Assembly: GCF_005239225.2 (NCBI RefSeq)
Contig: NC_133284.1
Span: forward strand, 53,451,416-53,515,415
Source: Populus alba
Taxonomy: Eukaryota; Streptophyta; Magnoliopsida; Malpighiales; Salicaceae
Direction of reading: 5' to 3'
DNA: 64,000 nt
Shown here: positions 23,787 through 38,110 of the stretch, piece after piece
Position numbering within the stretch: position 1 is the stretch's first letter
Layout of the letters: each line of letters starts with the position of its first letter
Made by a program: the position numbers and the translations under genes
Notes under the pieces: generated by a model
Database searches by the model: none
The model's input: only the letters and a program-made list of their open reading frames with translations
What the model was told of the DNA's origin: nothing

Positions 23787-26700
23787 AGGATTATTTTTCA
23801 TCGATAATACATTAGTTAAATATCAAGTTAACTTTAAAATTTTTCTTGACTCAATTTTGATAATAAAATTAAATTAAATTGAAAATAATTTAACATATAA
23901 TTAACTTGAATTTAAAAATAATTTAGAGTACCAATAAAAAACATGATTGATTATCTTTAAAAAAACTAATATGATCTTTTTTAATATTGGAATAATAACA
24001 TATTAAATTGATTTTAGTTTCATGATTTAACTTGTTAAATCTACAATTTGAGTTCTAGATTTCATTAGGTACAAGAAATTTTTTTAAATTTCTTTTTACT
24101 TAATTATATTCTTCCAAAAAATATAATAACAAAAATAAAAACTCATAAAATCAAGTTCAAATCAAATATTATGATGTTTGTTTAAGACTATAATGACTAT
24201 GTAGAAAGCAAACCAAAATAATTTTTAAAAATAAATTTAAAATCAAGTAAATAGTGAATGATGAAATTTTTTTTAAAGAAAGGAAAACGCAACAAAAAAA
24301 TGATGTCTCTTTCACTGTTCACATAAATAGTAAAAGAGGTGGGTTTGCACTCCAAGGATTTTTTTTTAGTATAAAGTATAATTTTTCTTTTTTTAATTGT
24401 ATATAATTTTTCTTTTTTTTAATTATCATTATGGTATTTTTAGAGCCAGTAGAATAAAGAAATTTTACGTAATGAGATTAAATCTATTTTTTATATATAA
24501 TAAGAACAGGAAATTTCTGATAATTTTACTTAATATATACTTCCATCCATAATTATTTGAGTTATTTGTAACATTAATTAATTAAGCTACTGTTTTTGGG
24601 ACAAGTGATATATCTTTCATGAACATAAAACCTGCTAGTTAGTCCTCTAGCTAGCTACAATCCTCATGAAGAAAATGAAGTTCATGAGATGACAACATTA
24701 AATTCAGCTCTCAAATTTCTGTATATGTCTGTAGCTTTACTGCTTTAAACTACCCGGCCCGATCAAGTCACAGCCTCCTGCTTAGCACTCAAATAGTTTT
24801 TTGCAGCCAAACATTTCGAAAATGTTATCAAAATTATCCCATATTTCTCTCTCAATAAATGTTTTTCGTTTTTTTTAACTTTTCAGAGTGTATATATAAC
24901 TTTCGACCGGTTCTCTCTATATATTGAATTTATGTTGATTAAAATGTTATGAAAAATAATATTAACTTTATTTTTATAAAAATATGATTTTTAAATTTTT
25001 TAAATCTATAAAAATGGGAAACTACATGCCATCGTGACATTGGAAACTACATGACTCTATTAATCATGGAAGCAACTTTTGCCCCAATGCCAAACAGTGA
25101 CACTAAGTTCTGTCAAATCCATCACCTTTAATGAAGTTTTCATATCCTTTCAAATGAAGTCACTTCAATGGAGAAAAGAACAGTCTAAAGTTCCATGGAA
25201 ATGGTTCTCTTTTTCGTTCTTGATTGGATTGCGGTGATAGTCATAATGCTTTTGAAGGAAAATTAGGTGCAATTGGGCTTATGGGACTACTGTGCTAATG
25301 ATTTTGAAAAGGAAGGATGAAATGGAGCTCATTGATTACATGGAGAAAAAAATATTGATGTAGGGGTTAGTTTTTATTTGGTGTTATATTAAAATAATAT
25401 ATTTTTTATTTTTAAAATTTATTTTTAATATTAGTATATCAGTTTTAAAATATAAAATATATAATTTTTTATAAAAATACTTTCTAACTAAAAGATAAAC
25501 AGGTCCTTATATACCCTTTTGAAAAGTGCTTTGGTGATAAGTCTTTCCGCATGCTTTTAATCTTCTCATCTCAGATCTTAGAAGAAACATGCACATTGAA
25601 CATCATTTGGTGTTTTTTTCTAGGTTTTTGGTCAAATATTACTCATAAGTGCAGTGTTCTCATCATGTCATTAGCATAAATCCTTTCCTTTTAGGTTTTC
25701 AAACACTGAAATATGATTCATCTGCCGGCATAAGTTGTCGATCTTTTATGAAAGATAGGAGCTAGATCACGATCAAAGTTAATAACAATGATAAAGAAGA
25801 AGAAAAACCCAACAAAAGTGCTGTTGGTTTGTTATATATTATTCTTTTTCAAAAAAATCATTCTGTAAATAGTTTAGTAAATAAAAAAAGTTAAGAATTT
25901 ACCTCGTATGTATGAGATGTCACATCATCAAAATTATAATAATGACAAAGAAGAAGAAAACCCCAACAAAAGGGTTGATTTGTTATGCATTATTGTTTAA
26001 AAAATTAATGGAGTAATTATTAAGATAGATCATGATCCAAATTAATAACAATGATGAAGAAGAAGAAGAAGATTTGTTATATTTTATTCTTTAAAAAAAT
26101 CGAAGAACAAACAAATTATTTATAATTGCCATGACTAATTAGCAATAATCGAATCTTGGTGCTATTATAAATTATTAAGTATTGCTATCATGATCTCACT
26201 CAGGAAATAAAAAAATAAATATTTGATATCAAGAATATATCCTCGAGTCCCTTTCAAGCTGTTCTATATATATATATATATATATCATCATGTAGCTTAA
26301 GATCTGTACCAATCAAAACAAGCAAAAGAGATGTTTATATACTAGTTTTAACATCCCTCATGAGATCTTGATTTCAGTTCTTGCTATTCCTTACACTTTT
26401 ATGTTAATTTTCTTAGGTTTTTCTTAGCTCATTACTACGAACAAGATTTTGGCTATAGTGGGCAGAAATTGATGATCATCAGAACAGAGTTGAGCACAAT
26501 AAGTAGTTGTTCTTGTCAAAGATTTAATTGATCGTTTTGAGGTACAACAAACCCTCCAAAGTTGTTCGAAGCAAGAAGTATTTGCTCTATTATTGTGTAG
26601 TGGGTCCGATTAATGCATTCACATCTATCGATATAATTGGTTAAATTCATTATGTTTTGTTGGCCATAAATTTGATTCCATTGGCACCATGAACTAGTAG

Positions 26701-26990
26701 TCTAGGTCATTCAAGCCAACGAGACTCATGTGTGGTTGATTGTTAATCAAACACTCAAGGTCATTAATTTGAGATAATGAAAGAATTTGTTATGAAATCC
26801 GCCGAATCTAAAATAAAAACAATAAATCTAAAAATTACTAGAAAAATAATAAACTTATTTAAAATAACAAATTATAGAACTAATTTTAGGAGATCAAACA
26901 TTGATCAGATTTTTTTTTAAATCTAGTCTTATTTAATTGGTTCATAAAAAAATATATTAAATCATCTATATAGTATGCTTTACTTAAATC
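23783..26990. other. Intergenic DNA without recognisable gene
   Basis: AT-rich. A MITE-like phrase lies at about 25360-25500. Three related GA-rich phrases (AATAACAATGATAAAGAAGAAG and close variants) occur at about 25780, 25940 and 26045, so the segment 25740-26110 looks internally repeated. A TA microsatellite is at about 26268-26286. Confidence 0.4.
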
Positions 26991-26991
26991 T

Positions 26992-27364
26992 CCAATATAA
27001 TCATATCAAATTCTTCCCTTGAAATACTCGTAACCATCGATTTTACAATTCTCGCAGCTTCACTTGGTAGCATAAATGTGTTCTTCCACCTAACATACAA
27101 GCTGAGTGGATTTTGTTTGACAAAAAGAACCTCAACAGCATTTGTCTTCTTCACCTTTGGTCGTTTTGGAACATGAATTTACTGTATGTTTTGACAAAGG
27201 ATGCCTTTCGATTTGACTGGAAATGCTTTGCATTCATAAAAATTACTCGAACAATTATAGCTTAATTTCACATCAAGTTTAATCAGATTGTACTTGAGTA
27301 GGTGAGAGCCATTCTTTTTCGGCATGCTTTGTTGTTTTATTAGACCGGAGAAACAAGCATGCAT
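26992..27364 (-). pseudogene. Unrecognised eroded coding fragment
   Basis: On the minus strand one frame runs about 120 codons with a single stop at 27179-27181. The second part reads VPKRPKVKKTNAVEVLFV and LSLYVRWKNTFMLPSEAAR, whose mixed composition looks like real protein. No family was recognised, and no second exon is apparent nearby. It could be a fragment of a plant gene or of a transposon protein. The adjacent tandem repeats to the right suggest a transposon setting. Confidence 0.4.
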
Positions 27365-27639
27365 TTAGTAAAATGAATAAGAGTGGCTTCGACCATTGAA
27401 TTTCAATGATTAGAATAAAGGTCAAATGATGCCCAAAGCTTGTCAATCTAAGTGAATAATGTTGACAAATGATAGCCCCTTTACCCCTTTTTTTTTTTTA
27501 ATTGAGAGATAACCTTTCTTACGGATAAAACGAGATGACATATCCACGCGTTGCCACGAGCTTATAAAATAAATGTATTTAACATATAATGGAGCAAATA
27601 TTTCATGATGGAAAAAAAGTTTTGTTGGTGATTAAAAAC

Positions 27640-28290
27640 TTAGAGACTGAATAAAATGATTTGTAGTAATCTACAATGTTTTGTGAAGAAAGATACAATA
27701 CTTTCACCACATGATTTAGCTTTTCTATTAATAAAAAGTAAAAAAAATATTACAAAGCTAAATTCTCTACCAACTTAATATTAAAAAAAAACCAATAAAG
27801 ATAATTTTGGAAGGAAAAAAACCCATGAGGAAAAATGTTGTAGCAATTGACAATGTTTTGTGAGGAAAACTACATCGCTTTCCCCAATAAAATAAAATAA
27901 AAAACCATTTAGACAAATATTGTAGCAATCCACATTGTTTTTGTGAGAAAAACTACAACGCTTTCTTCATATGATTTAACTTTATTGTAATTATAATTCT
28001 TAACCAACTCAATATTAAAAAAAAAATCAAAAAAGATAATTTTAAAAAAAAATCATATGAAAAAACACAGTAACAATTTACAATTGGTAGATATAATTTT
28101 GAAAAACAAAATTACAAAACTAAATTCTCAATCAGCTTAATATTAAAAAAAAAGATCGATAAATATAATTTTAAAAAATAAAAAAATAAAATATAAAAAG
28201 TATGTGGGAAAACAATGCAGCAATCCACAATATTTTAAATGAAAAAAATTACAAAGCGAAATTTTTAACCAGCTTAATATTTAAAAAGTA
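27640..28290. repeat. Degenerate tandem repeat with conserved GTAGCAATCCACAATGTTTT phrase
   Basis: Five diverged copies of a unit near GTAGCAATCCACAATGTTTT, followed by GAGGAAAACTACAA and then AACCAACTTAATATTAAAAA, start at about 27660, 27838, 27918, 28066 and 28207; spacing is 80-180 bases. A single related AATTTAATATTAAAAAATAA phrase recurs at 60.4 kb. Non-coding. Confidence 0.6.
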
Positions 28291-30598
28291 AAATCAACAA
28301 AATTTTGAAAAATAAAAATAAAAAATAAACGCAAAAAAAAGAGGAAAATTGAAAAAAAAAAGGAAAAGTGAAAAGAAAAAAAATGAAAATATGGAAAAAA
28401 AAGGAAAAGTGAAAGGAAAAAAAGAAGAAGAAGAGGAATGCACTGTGTTTCCCCACACCATTTAGTTGTGGCATGCGCGGTGCTACATGCTTATAGAAAC
28501 AATATCTATAATGGTATTATAATTGTGAATTAATGCTAGATAAATTAATATTTTATGAGGGGAAAAATTATGTAAGTGATTAAGAACCTAGAGACTGAAT
28601 AGAATAAATTGTGTGAAAAATATTGATATTGTAGAGCTTTTAAAAGATCAAAGACTTACATGATTGGAGATGGTTGCAGAAGACTGATTGTGTCATTGAT
28701 TATATTTCAAAAGTAAAACAACACACAAAATATTATATCTATTTAAAAAACATTAGGAAAAAGATGTAATAACTAATTATAAACAAAACAATGCCACAAC
28801 AACATTAAAGAGCTGTATTGCCTTTTAAGAGAGTTAAATGTTGCTGCATTAGTTTGTAGGGGCATGCAAAATTAATAGGAAAGCAGCCTGTGAAGTTGCT
28901 TCATAAACAAAAATATTGTGTGTCACCCTATTAATGGAGATTTCCTGCAAATGAAGAAGAAACTTGCATTATTTGTGGTCAAATGAAGGGAAAAAGTAGA
29001 AAAAACAAAAAAGAAGGTGGAGATAATGTGCTGCTAATTTGTAAAAATAAGAAGAAGAAGAAGAAGAAAGTAAAGTTTAAAATGATAGTAAAAAAGCTAG
29101 AAACTAAGGGCATATGATTTTCATAATTAAACTTGTGTGTAGTATCAATTGTGAAGAGTTAAATAGTTATGTTATTTGTTATAATTTAATTGGCATGAAT
29201 AGTTAAGTTATTTGTTATAATTTAAACATGAAAAAAAAATGGTTGAGTATAGTCATTGTTTTTGTGGTTAAGAATTGTGTTGTGATTTTGGATTTCACTC
29301 ATCCATGTAGTTAACTTATGTTAATAATAATTAATTACTGAAAACATTTGCTATCACAGATTATATCAAACCTAAACTGTTATTGTTTAACTATGTTGAC
29401 TGAAATGAAAACGACAACTTTGAAACCTTAGCCTTTTAGGGTGACCATTTTAATTATTGAGCTATCTCAAATGTTATTTTTTATCAATCACCTTATACAC
29501 CATTGTTTTCACTGTGCAATTTAATTGCTGGGATTCTATGGTTAAAATGGTTTTCTTCTAATTAGTTGCTGGATTAACATATTAGGAAATTAACATATTA
29601 GGCCAGCCTTGGCAGATTAATTAACTTGGTTTTTACCACCGTCAACATATAATGACAATAATGACTCGGGTAATAAATTCAATATTTTTTTCTTAACTAA
29701 GTCTTATAAACTTTGATTTAACTGATAGAAAAGACATGGGAAAACAATTTTATAGTGTAATTGCAACACCAACTATATAATTTAGTATAAGTGAAGAAAG
29801 AATAATGAATGTTGTCTATCAATTTATCATTGTTGTTATTTTTAAGTTGTGAACATTTTGCAAATAATTTTATTGGAAATAATTAAATCACTTTTTGAAT
29901 ACATATCTAGCAACTTTGTGTTGTTAGTTCTATTTATTGCACTTTATGTTAAGTGACTAAAATTATGGGTTGATCTAATCACCAATGTTTTTTATAAACT
30001 GCATCTTTATCTACAGTAATAGAAATGTTTAGAGGAAATAAAAAGTGATAAAAAGAAAGGATTTTTTTAATATGTTTACAAAAGTTATTATGAAATGTCT
30101 ATTTGCTTGTTTTGAGTTGTAACAATGGGTTATATGCTTCATTAGTACTGACCGCAGACAAAGAATTATGAATGTTAAGAATATCATTTGCGATAAATTA
30201 TTTATTGTCTTCAATTCTCTCTCACATGGTATCATGATATTCAAAAAAATATGGCAAGGAATTTTTGGGACACAAGTTGAAGAAGCTCTTTGGTATTGTT
30301 TATGGACAAATGATATGTTTCGGCTACACACATATTAACTTAGCTTTTTGAATTAAGCTTTAAGCATTCATACAACTAGAATATGGATTTTCACAATATA
30401 CTTTTATAGATTCGAGTGAATGGATGAATAACGAAATAAATAATATGAAGTAAAGATATGTGTAGACAAAAGAGTATAGTGAAAAAGGTATAAAGGTAAG
30501 AATGAAAGTGTTTTAATTTGTGCCAAGAAAGTTTTTCTAGAAAAAGGATGATAGCAGGTAAGATGAGATAAATTAAAAGGCAAGTCTGTTAACATTAC
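28291..30598. other. Intergenic DNA without recognisable gene
   Basis: Purine-rich run at 28315-28440 and AT-rich sequence beyond. A 24-base phrase ending TTATTTGTTATAATTTA is duplicated at about 29168 and 29205. Frames at 30029-30331 and 30404-30595 have no family motif. Confidence 0.4.
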
Positions 30599-32807
30599 CT
30601 AATGACGATCTTGTTTAAAAAGGCGTTGGTGTTTGCTTAGTGGATCATTTGCCTCAGCGATGGCTGATGTATCACGGTCAAGTGGTGCGAATCCACCTTG
30701 AGGATCAGCCACGACAGCTATTGCAGAGTTGTTGATCCAAAATAAATTAATAAGTTATGTATCTGCTACTCATAAAACCAAAAGAAACAATGAACATTAT
30801 TAAGATTGAAAGGCAACAACTTTTAAATGAGAGAGAGGAGCAATTTGTCACTTTTGAATAGGCATTTTATCTTCAAACAACAACAATTTTTTGGCTTGTG
30901 ATGGAAAAAGACCAACCATATATGGTTGCTTTGGGGACACTTGTGGTTGTTGTGAGAAATTAGCATTAGTTTTAGATGGTGGAATAGGTGTTGGTGTTGT
31001 TGGGTCTAATGAAGAGGCAACATTAGAGGATGATGAAGCTACTTGATTATTAAGAGGAACATCAACAATATGCAGCTCTGGTTCATCAGGCAAGAGGGAG
31101 CCTCAACAAATACAATGTCGTCAAAAATATTAGTAACAATGATGTAACAACGGTTAACAACTGAGCAAAAAGCTCAAAATCTCAACTGGAAAATCTTGTC
31201 CTTGTTTAATTTTTCAATCATGGAGGTGGGATGCAATCAATAAACTCTTTGTCATAGAGATAACAATGGGCAATGGAGCCAAATAAGTTTTCAACAATTT
31301 TTCCAACCATTAGAAATGTTGCAACATCATTGCCATCAATCACAATACAATCAACTTTAAACATGATAAAATGTTTAGAAGTGAGATAAATAAATATAAG
31401 ATATTGTTAAAAAGATGCAAAGAAAATTTATAATTTAGTTTAAGACATGAAAAGCAATAGAAAAGAGCTCTTAACCATGGAATCGTCGTTACTTCATTGT
31501 GTTCAATGCATCTAAAAATTATGCCTTTGTCAGACAATGATTTTATGCATAAAGGGCAGCTTTGATACCACCATCCTCTATGAAGATCATAGTCAGCTAT
31601 GGAAGCTTTGCATGTAAATCTTTCACTCTACATATTATTGGGAAAAAAATATAGTTTGATGTGTATTTATAAAGATCAAAGTAAAAGAATGAGATTATTG
31701 CTGACATACTTTATGTTCATATGGATCTATACAAAGAATTTATTTGATAGCCTTCCTGTTTTTATTTATTTGTTGTTCGATGGATCTGACAACATTCATG
31801 GAAGCAGGGAGTTGATAGACCTCAACTGACAGCTGATTATAGCTGAGAATATAAGTAGTTTTATGTCAAAAGGAAAAAATAATAATTGAAAAAAATAAGC
31901 GAGATTAAAAGAAAAGAAAAGGAGCTAGCTTACAGATGCTTATATGGAAGAATCTTAGGGATTTCTGGGTTGAAATACCATAAGGAGGCAACAGTGCTAG
32001 CAAGGTTTTGTTTTCCTGGAAGTAAAAGGAAGCAAATTGATTTAAATTTTTTGAAAATAAATTAAATGATGTAAGGTGCAAATAAATGGAAGGAGCACTT
32101 AAGAATTGTGAAAATTTAAAGGGCAATATTTGATAATATAAACCTTTAAACTTAGTGACTTGAAAGCCAGCAAAAACAACAATAATTGGATTTGTGTGTT
32201 CATGCAAAACAGAATCATCAAAGCTTTTAGCAACGTCGCCCCAAAGAGTTATCCTAAGTTCATTGCCGCTGCACAAAAGATAAAAAGTAAAAAATAAGGC
32301 TATTAAAGTTGTTATAACAGATAGAATAAGTCAAACCTAATATTTTCAATGATAAAATTTTTTTTGTCTGTTATGTCTTGACCTCGAACCCACTCTTGCT
32401 CAAGTGGCTGAATAGCTTTTAATCGACCGAGTACATCTTATGATTAAAAATTTAAAATATGTTAGCAATTTCAAAAACAAATCCAATAAGGTAATTAAAA
32501 TGCATCATGAAATCTTTTTGTTGTTGTTCATACCAGTGAGTGTTATTGATCCTTTTCCTTTAGTCAACAAATGTGCAAAGTCGATGAAGTTAAAGTAATG
32601 GTGTGGTACTTGGGGTGTCAGCGGATTAAGCCTTGCAACTTTTGTGTCAGACTTAAGATCAATAACAGTTTCGTGGGCAACAACGGAGTTGGTGTATCTA
32701 TTTTCAAATGTATAGAATCCGCTTATTTGGTAATAATCACCTTCAATAATAAAAGTAGCAAACAATTGTATATCCTTGCCTTTAGCTGAGCCTTGTATTG
32801 CGTTACC
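30599..32807 (-). pseudogene. Helitron-associated RPA70-like single-strand DNA-binding protein, decayed
   Basis: Plant Helitrons often carry a replication protein A large-subunit homologue. Minus-strand exons 32534-32807 (GDYYQISGFYTFENRYTNS, OB fold), 32337-32436 (DVLGRLKAIQPLEQEWVRG), 32144-32268 (SGNELRITLWGDVAKSFDDS, OB fold), 31934-32015 and 31476-31625 (RGWWYQSCPLC...CIEH, the zinc-ribbon OB fold) join in frame. Further on, FKVDCIVIDGNDVATFLMVG is preceded by CAT where an AG acceptor is expected, a stop follows FQLRF, and a frameshift precedes PDEPELHIVDVPLN (30848-31093). The terminal DRDTSAIAEANDPLSKHQ runs to a TAG at 30599-30601. The exon before GNAIQG was not found. It lies head-to-head with the Rep/helicase gene. 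Confidence 0.8.
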
Positions 32808-34690
32808 CTATGGAATCATGATGAAAACTATTATAAATTAGATAACATTAAAATTCAGCACAAAAAACAAAGTATAAAGCTAACAATGATTCATTAGTCA
32901 TATAAAATAAAAATTATTTGACAATTTTTAGTCATATAATTTATTATATTATAAAAAATAAAAATATTATAATGATAATAATAATTAAATTATAATTAGA
33001 AATTGAAGTCAATTCTTGCTATAGTTATATCACACATTGTTGTCATCTTTTTTAATTAATAAAATATAATGAATACATTTTACAAATAATTCATTCAACC
33101 ATGGTCTGTGCGTCATGTAATGTTTTAAAACCTACACCACTGTCATGTTTGTTACAAAGAGTAAAAATAAAACATAAGCATACTAGAAACTTTGTTTTGT
33201 AAAAATATTAAAAGGTTATTTAGTTGAAAAATTAAAAGAAACATTTAATGATATCAAATGGATAACACTTAAGTTTTTTTTTTGGATTCAATTGTAAAAA
33301 CAGTGTTCAATTTTAGATTAAAGTTTGTAAATATTAAAGGGCAAAGATAAGGAGGTCTTGTGTTTTTTATTTAGTACATGGAATTTGTGGATAACCTTTC
33401 GTAATCAAATAAGAATTTTAATATTTTTAAAATAAGATAAGAATCAAATAAGAATCCTATGGATATCCTTAAAATTCTTATTTTTCTTACTAAAATTAGC
33501 ATAAGAAACAAAACAAAAAAAAGAAATTAGCAAAAACTATGTTTTACCGACCTTTAAAATTCATCAAAAGCCAATTATTTTTTTCCCTTGACCAACATAA
33601 TAACGTGACTATAAATATGTGTTGTTTAAGTTGTAGACTTGGACACAAATGTTTTAAAACCTAAAAATACAAATGGCACGACTATTTCTTTATTTTTTTG
33701 TTATTGTCTAAAAAACATTGTAGAAGTATGATATATTATCTTGATGAGAAAAAGGAACAAAAAAGACAAGAAGGCTGAGAATATGATTCCACTGTCCTAT
33801 AATTTCTATATCCCTATAAATCATATTTATGCATATTTAAAACATACTGGATTTGCTTGAAACACAATCCCTAAAAGTAGAAATCTATTGCAAGTTACTA
33901 GGCAATCAACAGTTGAATCAGGTTTCACTAAAATATAAACTAACACGTGCAACTGCAAATAGAAATAATTGTGATATGGCTCAATCGAAATAATAAAATT
34001 CAAATCCTTTTTCATCCTTAAGTTATTGGACACATTCAATTCCAAGACTATATTTACAATAAAAAATAGAGTGAGGAGGCATTGGTCTACCAAGCAATCT
34101 CCTTGAATATTTCCAAGCAACACCTGTTGTTGATACTACTCCAATTACACTTCCTGTAAGTCGAGCAATAAACATGCTACAAAACAGGAATCATCAAAGC
34201 ATATGGAATGAACCAAGTGTTGACTGCTGGAATTAGAAAAAAAAAAACACAAACAAAATCAAGTCAATTCAGATTTATGTTTTGAACACTATTCTCAAAT
34301 CATTAGATCAAGATAATATAATGCAAAAGAAAAATAAATTAATCATGAAATCTACTTTTAAATCAAGCCAATATAAATGATGCAATTAGAAGAAAAAAAT
34401 TATTAAGAAAATGAAAAAAAAGGCAATTAAGTTAACCTGCCAGATATATAATCTATATTATAAAAATATGATAACTAAATAAAAAGCAAATTCAATATTA
34501 AAAAAATAAAATAAAAAAATAAAATTTTTCTAATTAATATAAAACCCTTACATTTATGCAACTTTAATTATTGATTTTAAACCTATCATGTTAATGTTTG
34601 TGCTCTAAGTCTTAACTCAATTTTATTATTGCTTTTTCCTTACACCATTTCTTTATCTAATTTCATGTTAAGCTTTTTCCAATGTTTTGT
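32808..34690. other. Spacer between the divergent Helitron genes
   Basis: AT-rich. On the minus strand, 34020-34190 reads in part RLTGSVIGVVSTTGVAWKYS, which looks protein-like but matches no family I recognise and is soon interrupted. The missing first exon of the RPA-like gene would be expected here; it was not found. Confidence 0.4.
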
Positions 34691-37600
34691 TTTTTTAACT
34701 AGATTTTATACATACATGACTACCCGACGACAATGTTTGCAATCATCATATGCAATTAATAATGAGCAAGATTCTCCATTTATTTCATCGCAACAAGAAA
34801 ATGAAACTTATATTTGCTCAGTTGGTACGTTAACACGGTCATCAAGGCTAGCTACAAATCTTGATCCTGGGCCTTCCAATGCTCAGCTCTCACATTTTTA
34901 TCAAGGAGAGAGCTCACGTTCTCAACCTTCATTGTATTCTCAAAACTAGCAAGATCATGATTGTTTAGCTCTTACAAACAATCAATCTTTCTCATTACAA
35001 TCATCAAATGTATCATACGCTGATAGTCTTGGTGCTTCTGGTTCAACCTGTGTTGATCATGAACTTACAGCTTCTGCACTTGAGCAACTAATGATTGGGC
35101 AAGCTTCATATAAAAAAAAAAGTTTGTTTTGTAATTTTGTTTCTCTTTTGGTTTTTTATTTTTATTCCAAGACTTTTAGTTATCCATTGGCATCTTCTTT
35201 GACTCATTTTTTTTAGGAAGTATAAATGAGTACATTGACAATGGTGACAAAACATTCAAATGCTCTCATTGCAAGGCTTTTTTTGGCTTAATGAAAAGCT
35301 TGCATGCTCAACCAAAACCAATCCACAATTCTCACTTTATTGTCTTGGTGGAAAGATTAGGCTTCTACGACCATTATCGATGCCTCATGTTCTTGATGAA
35401 CTTTTAGACCCTGTATTTGGTGAAGCTTCTAAGAAATTCCGCACAAATATTCGAGCCTACAACTCTATGTTTGCTTTTACATCCATGAAGGCTAATATAG
35501 ATCACTTAGTCAATCGTTGACCTGGGCCCTATGTTTTTAAGATAAATGATCCTTGTCATCATTTAATGGGTTCTTTTTTGCCTTTTGATGGAGAGACCAA
35601 AGTTTGCTCAACTTTATATTTATGACACTACAAATGAAGTTGCAAATTGACTAACACCATTTCCACATGGGAGCTCTGCTTCAACTTTAGATGAATTTGT
35701 TGTCAAGGATCTTATTGACATGCTTAATTCAACTAACTATTTAGTTGGCTTATTTCGTCATGCTTCACAAAGGCTGTCAATGTCTGATAATCCTAGATAT
35801 AAACTATGGTTGCTTGGTCAAAGAACTCATGACTCAAGACAGGATAATGACCCATCTTCAGATGATATTGGTGGCTTGATTGTTGGAGATATTGGTGATT
35901 ATCATTCATAACGAGATATTGTTATTGAAAGTTCATTAGGGATTTTACAAAGAATCTCTAAATTGAATCCAAAATTTATGTCATTGCAATATCCTCTTCT
36001 TTTTCCATTTGGTGAAGATAGTAATCGAACTAATATTAGTTTTGCTAACCATGATAATCAAGTTCCTAAAAGGCGTCAAAATGTACCAATGAGAGCTTTT
36101 TATGCGTATCTTATTCATGAGAGGGAATATGGTGAAGACACTGTTACAGAAGGCGATTGTCTTTACCAATAATTTTTAGTTGATGCGTTTACCAATGTTA
36201 AGGAATACATGCTTGATTACATTAGAATAAACCAAAATGATCTTTGGACTGAGCTCTATCAAGGCATTACTGAAGCTGTTTTTAGAGGGGATATTCAAGG
36301 GTCAAAAACAGGAAAAATTATTCTCCCCTCTTCTTTAACTGGTAGCCCGCAATACATGATAAATAATTACCAAGATGCTATGGCCATTTGTAAGGCATAT
36401 GAAAATCCAGATCTTTTTATCACATTCACATGCAATACAAGCTGGCTTGAAATCTAAAGAGAGCTTAAACAAGGCAGACTTAATAAACATGAAGACAAGC
36501 CTGATATAATCACACGTGTTTTTAGAGCAAAGGTTCTTGATATGTTGAAGTTCATCAAATCTGGTGTCCCTTTTAGCAGGACAATTAATGGTAATTAGGC
36601 CTTACCCATTTCTTTTCTTTCTCATCATGTATATCTTTATTTATTTATTCTTATTTGATTTCATTTTACAACTCAATAGATATATGCGCAATTGAGTTTC
36701 AAAAGATAGGGCTTCCACATACATATATTTTGGTTTGGCTTGTCTCTGAATTTAAATGTCGAACTGTTGATGATGTTGACTTGATTATTTCTGCTGAAAT
36801 ACCAGAAAAGAATATTGATCCCTTATGTCATGAAATTGTCTCTAAGTTCATGATACATGGTCCATACTGCGTTGTAAAGCCAAATGCACAATGTATGCTC
36901 AACTGTTTTTGGTGAGAATGGGTTTGTTTATTATAAGCGACATGAATGCCGCACTAATTTTGTTCTCAAGGATGGAATTATGCTTTACAATGACTATGTT
37001 GTTCCATACAATAAAGAACTTTTATACGGTATAATGCACATATAAATGTTAAGATATGTTGTGAATCAATGCTCATCAATATCTATTTAAATATGTCAAC
37101 AAAGGGCCTGATAGATGTCGTATGGTGCTCCAAAATGAAACAAATGATGAGATACAAGCATATTTTAATTGTTGTTTTATCTGCCCCTATGAAGCTGTTT
37201 GGCATCTTTTCCAATTTCTAATCCATTCAAGAAACCCTCCAGTTGAATGACTTCAAGTTTATTTGCCTTTTCAACAAAATGTTATCTTTTCAGGTAACGA
37301 GTCTCTCCATTCTGTTCTTAGAAGGCCAGATATTAATAAAACAATGCTTACCGAATGGTTTGAATGCAACAAGAAAGATTCTAATGCACGAGAACTTTGC
37401 TATTCAGAATTTCAAAGCAAGCATGTATGGGATGCTGGACAAAAAAGAATGGGTTACAAGATCAAAGGGGTTTAGCCTTGGGTGTTTAACATATATACAT
37501 CCTGTTGACGAGGAACTTTATTTTTTACGATTGTTTTTAAACCATATTAAAGGGGCGACAAGATTTGTTGATTTAAGAAAAGTTGATGGGATTGTTTATC

Positions 37601-38110
37601 CAATATTTCAACTTGCTTGCAAATCATATGAGCTTTTAGGCGATGATACAGAATGGTCTGAGGCTTTTTGTGAAGCCATCACAACTACATCGTCTCCACA
37701 ACTTAGACAACTTTTTGTCAACATTGTTTTATCTTGTGAAATTGTTGATCCTTTGGTTTTATTCAATCACTTTTGGCATTCAATGCATGATGACATCCTT
37801 TATAGGTTGAGAATATCTTTTAAAATGCCAAATTTTATTTTATTTATGATCAGCTTAAAAATTATGTGTTATATGAGCTTGAACAACTTTTCAATGATGC
37901 TGCAACAACACTTCAAGATCATAAATTGCCAATGCCTATTGACCAATTGTTAATTGAAATTAGGAACAAGATTCTAAGAGAAGAACTTAATTATGATCTT
38001 GCTGACCTTAAGAGTCAACATTCATTAAATCTCCTTCTTCTCAATAATAGGTAGAAAATAATATATGATTCAGTTGTTGCAGTTGTCCTTTAAAAGAAAC
38101 AAAGTTTAAT

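Noticed and set aside
23523..23801. 92-codon minus-strand frame with IYIYIY and RERERE runs
   Set aside because: Translation of the CT/TA microsatellite.
27640..28290. Possible CRISPR-like array
   Set aside because: This is plant nuclear DNA; repeats diverge, spacing is irregular and no associated genes exist.
28274..28474. Phenylalanine-rich minus-strand frame
   Set aside because: Translation of a purine-rich low-complexity run.
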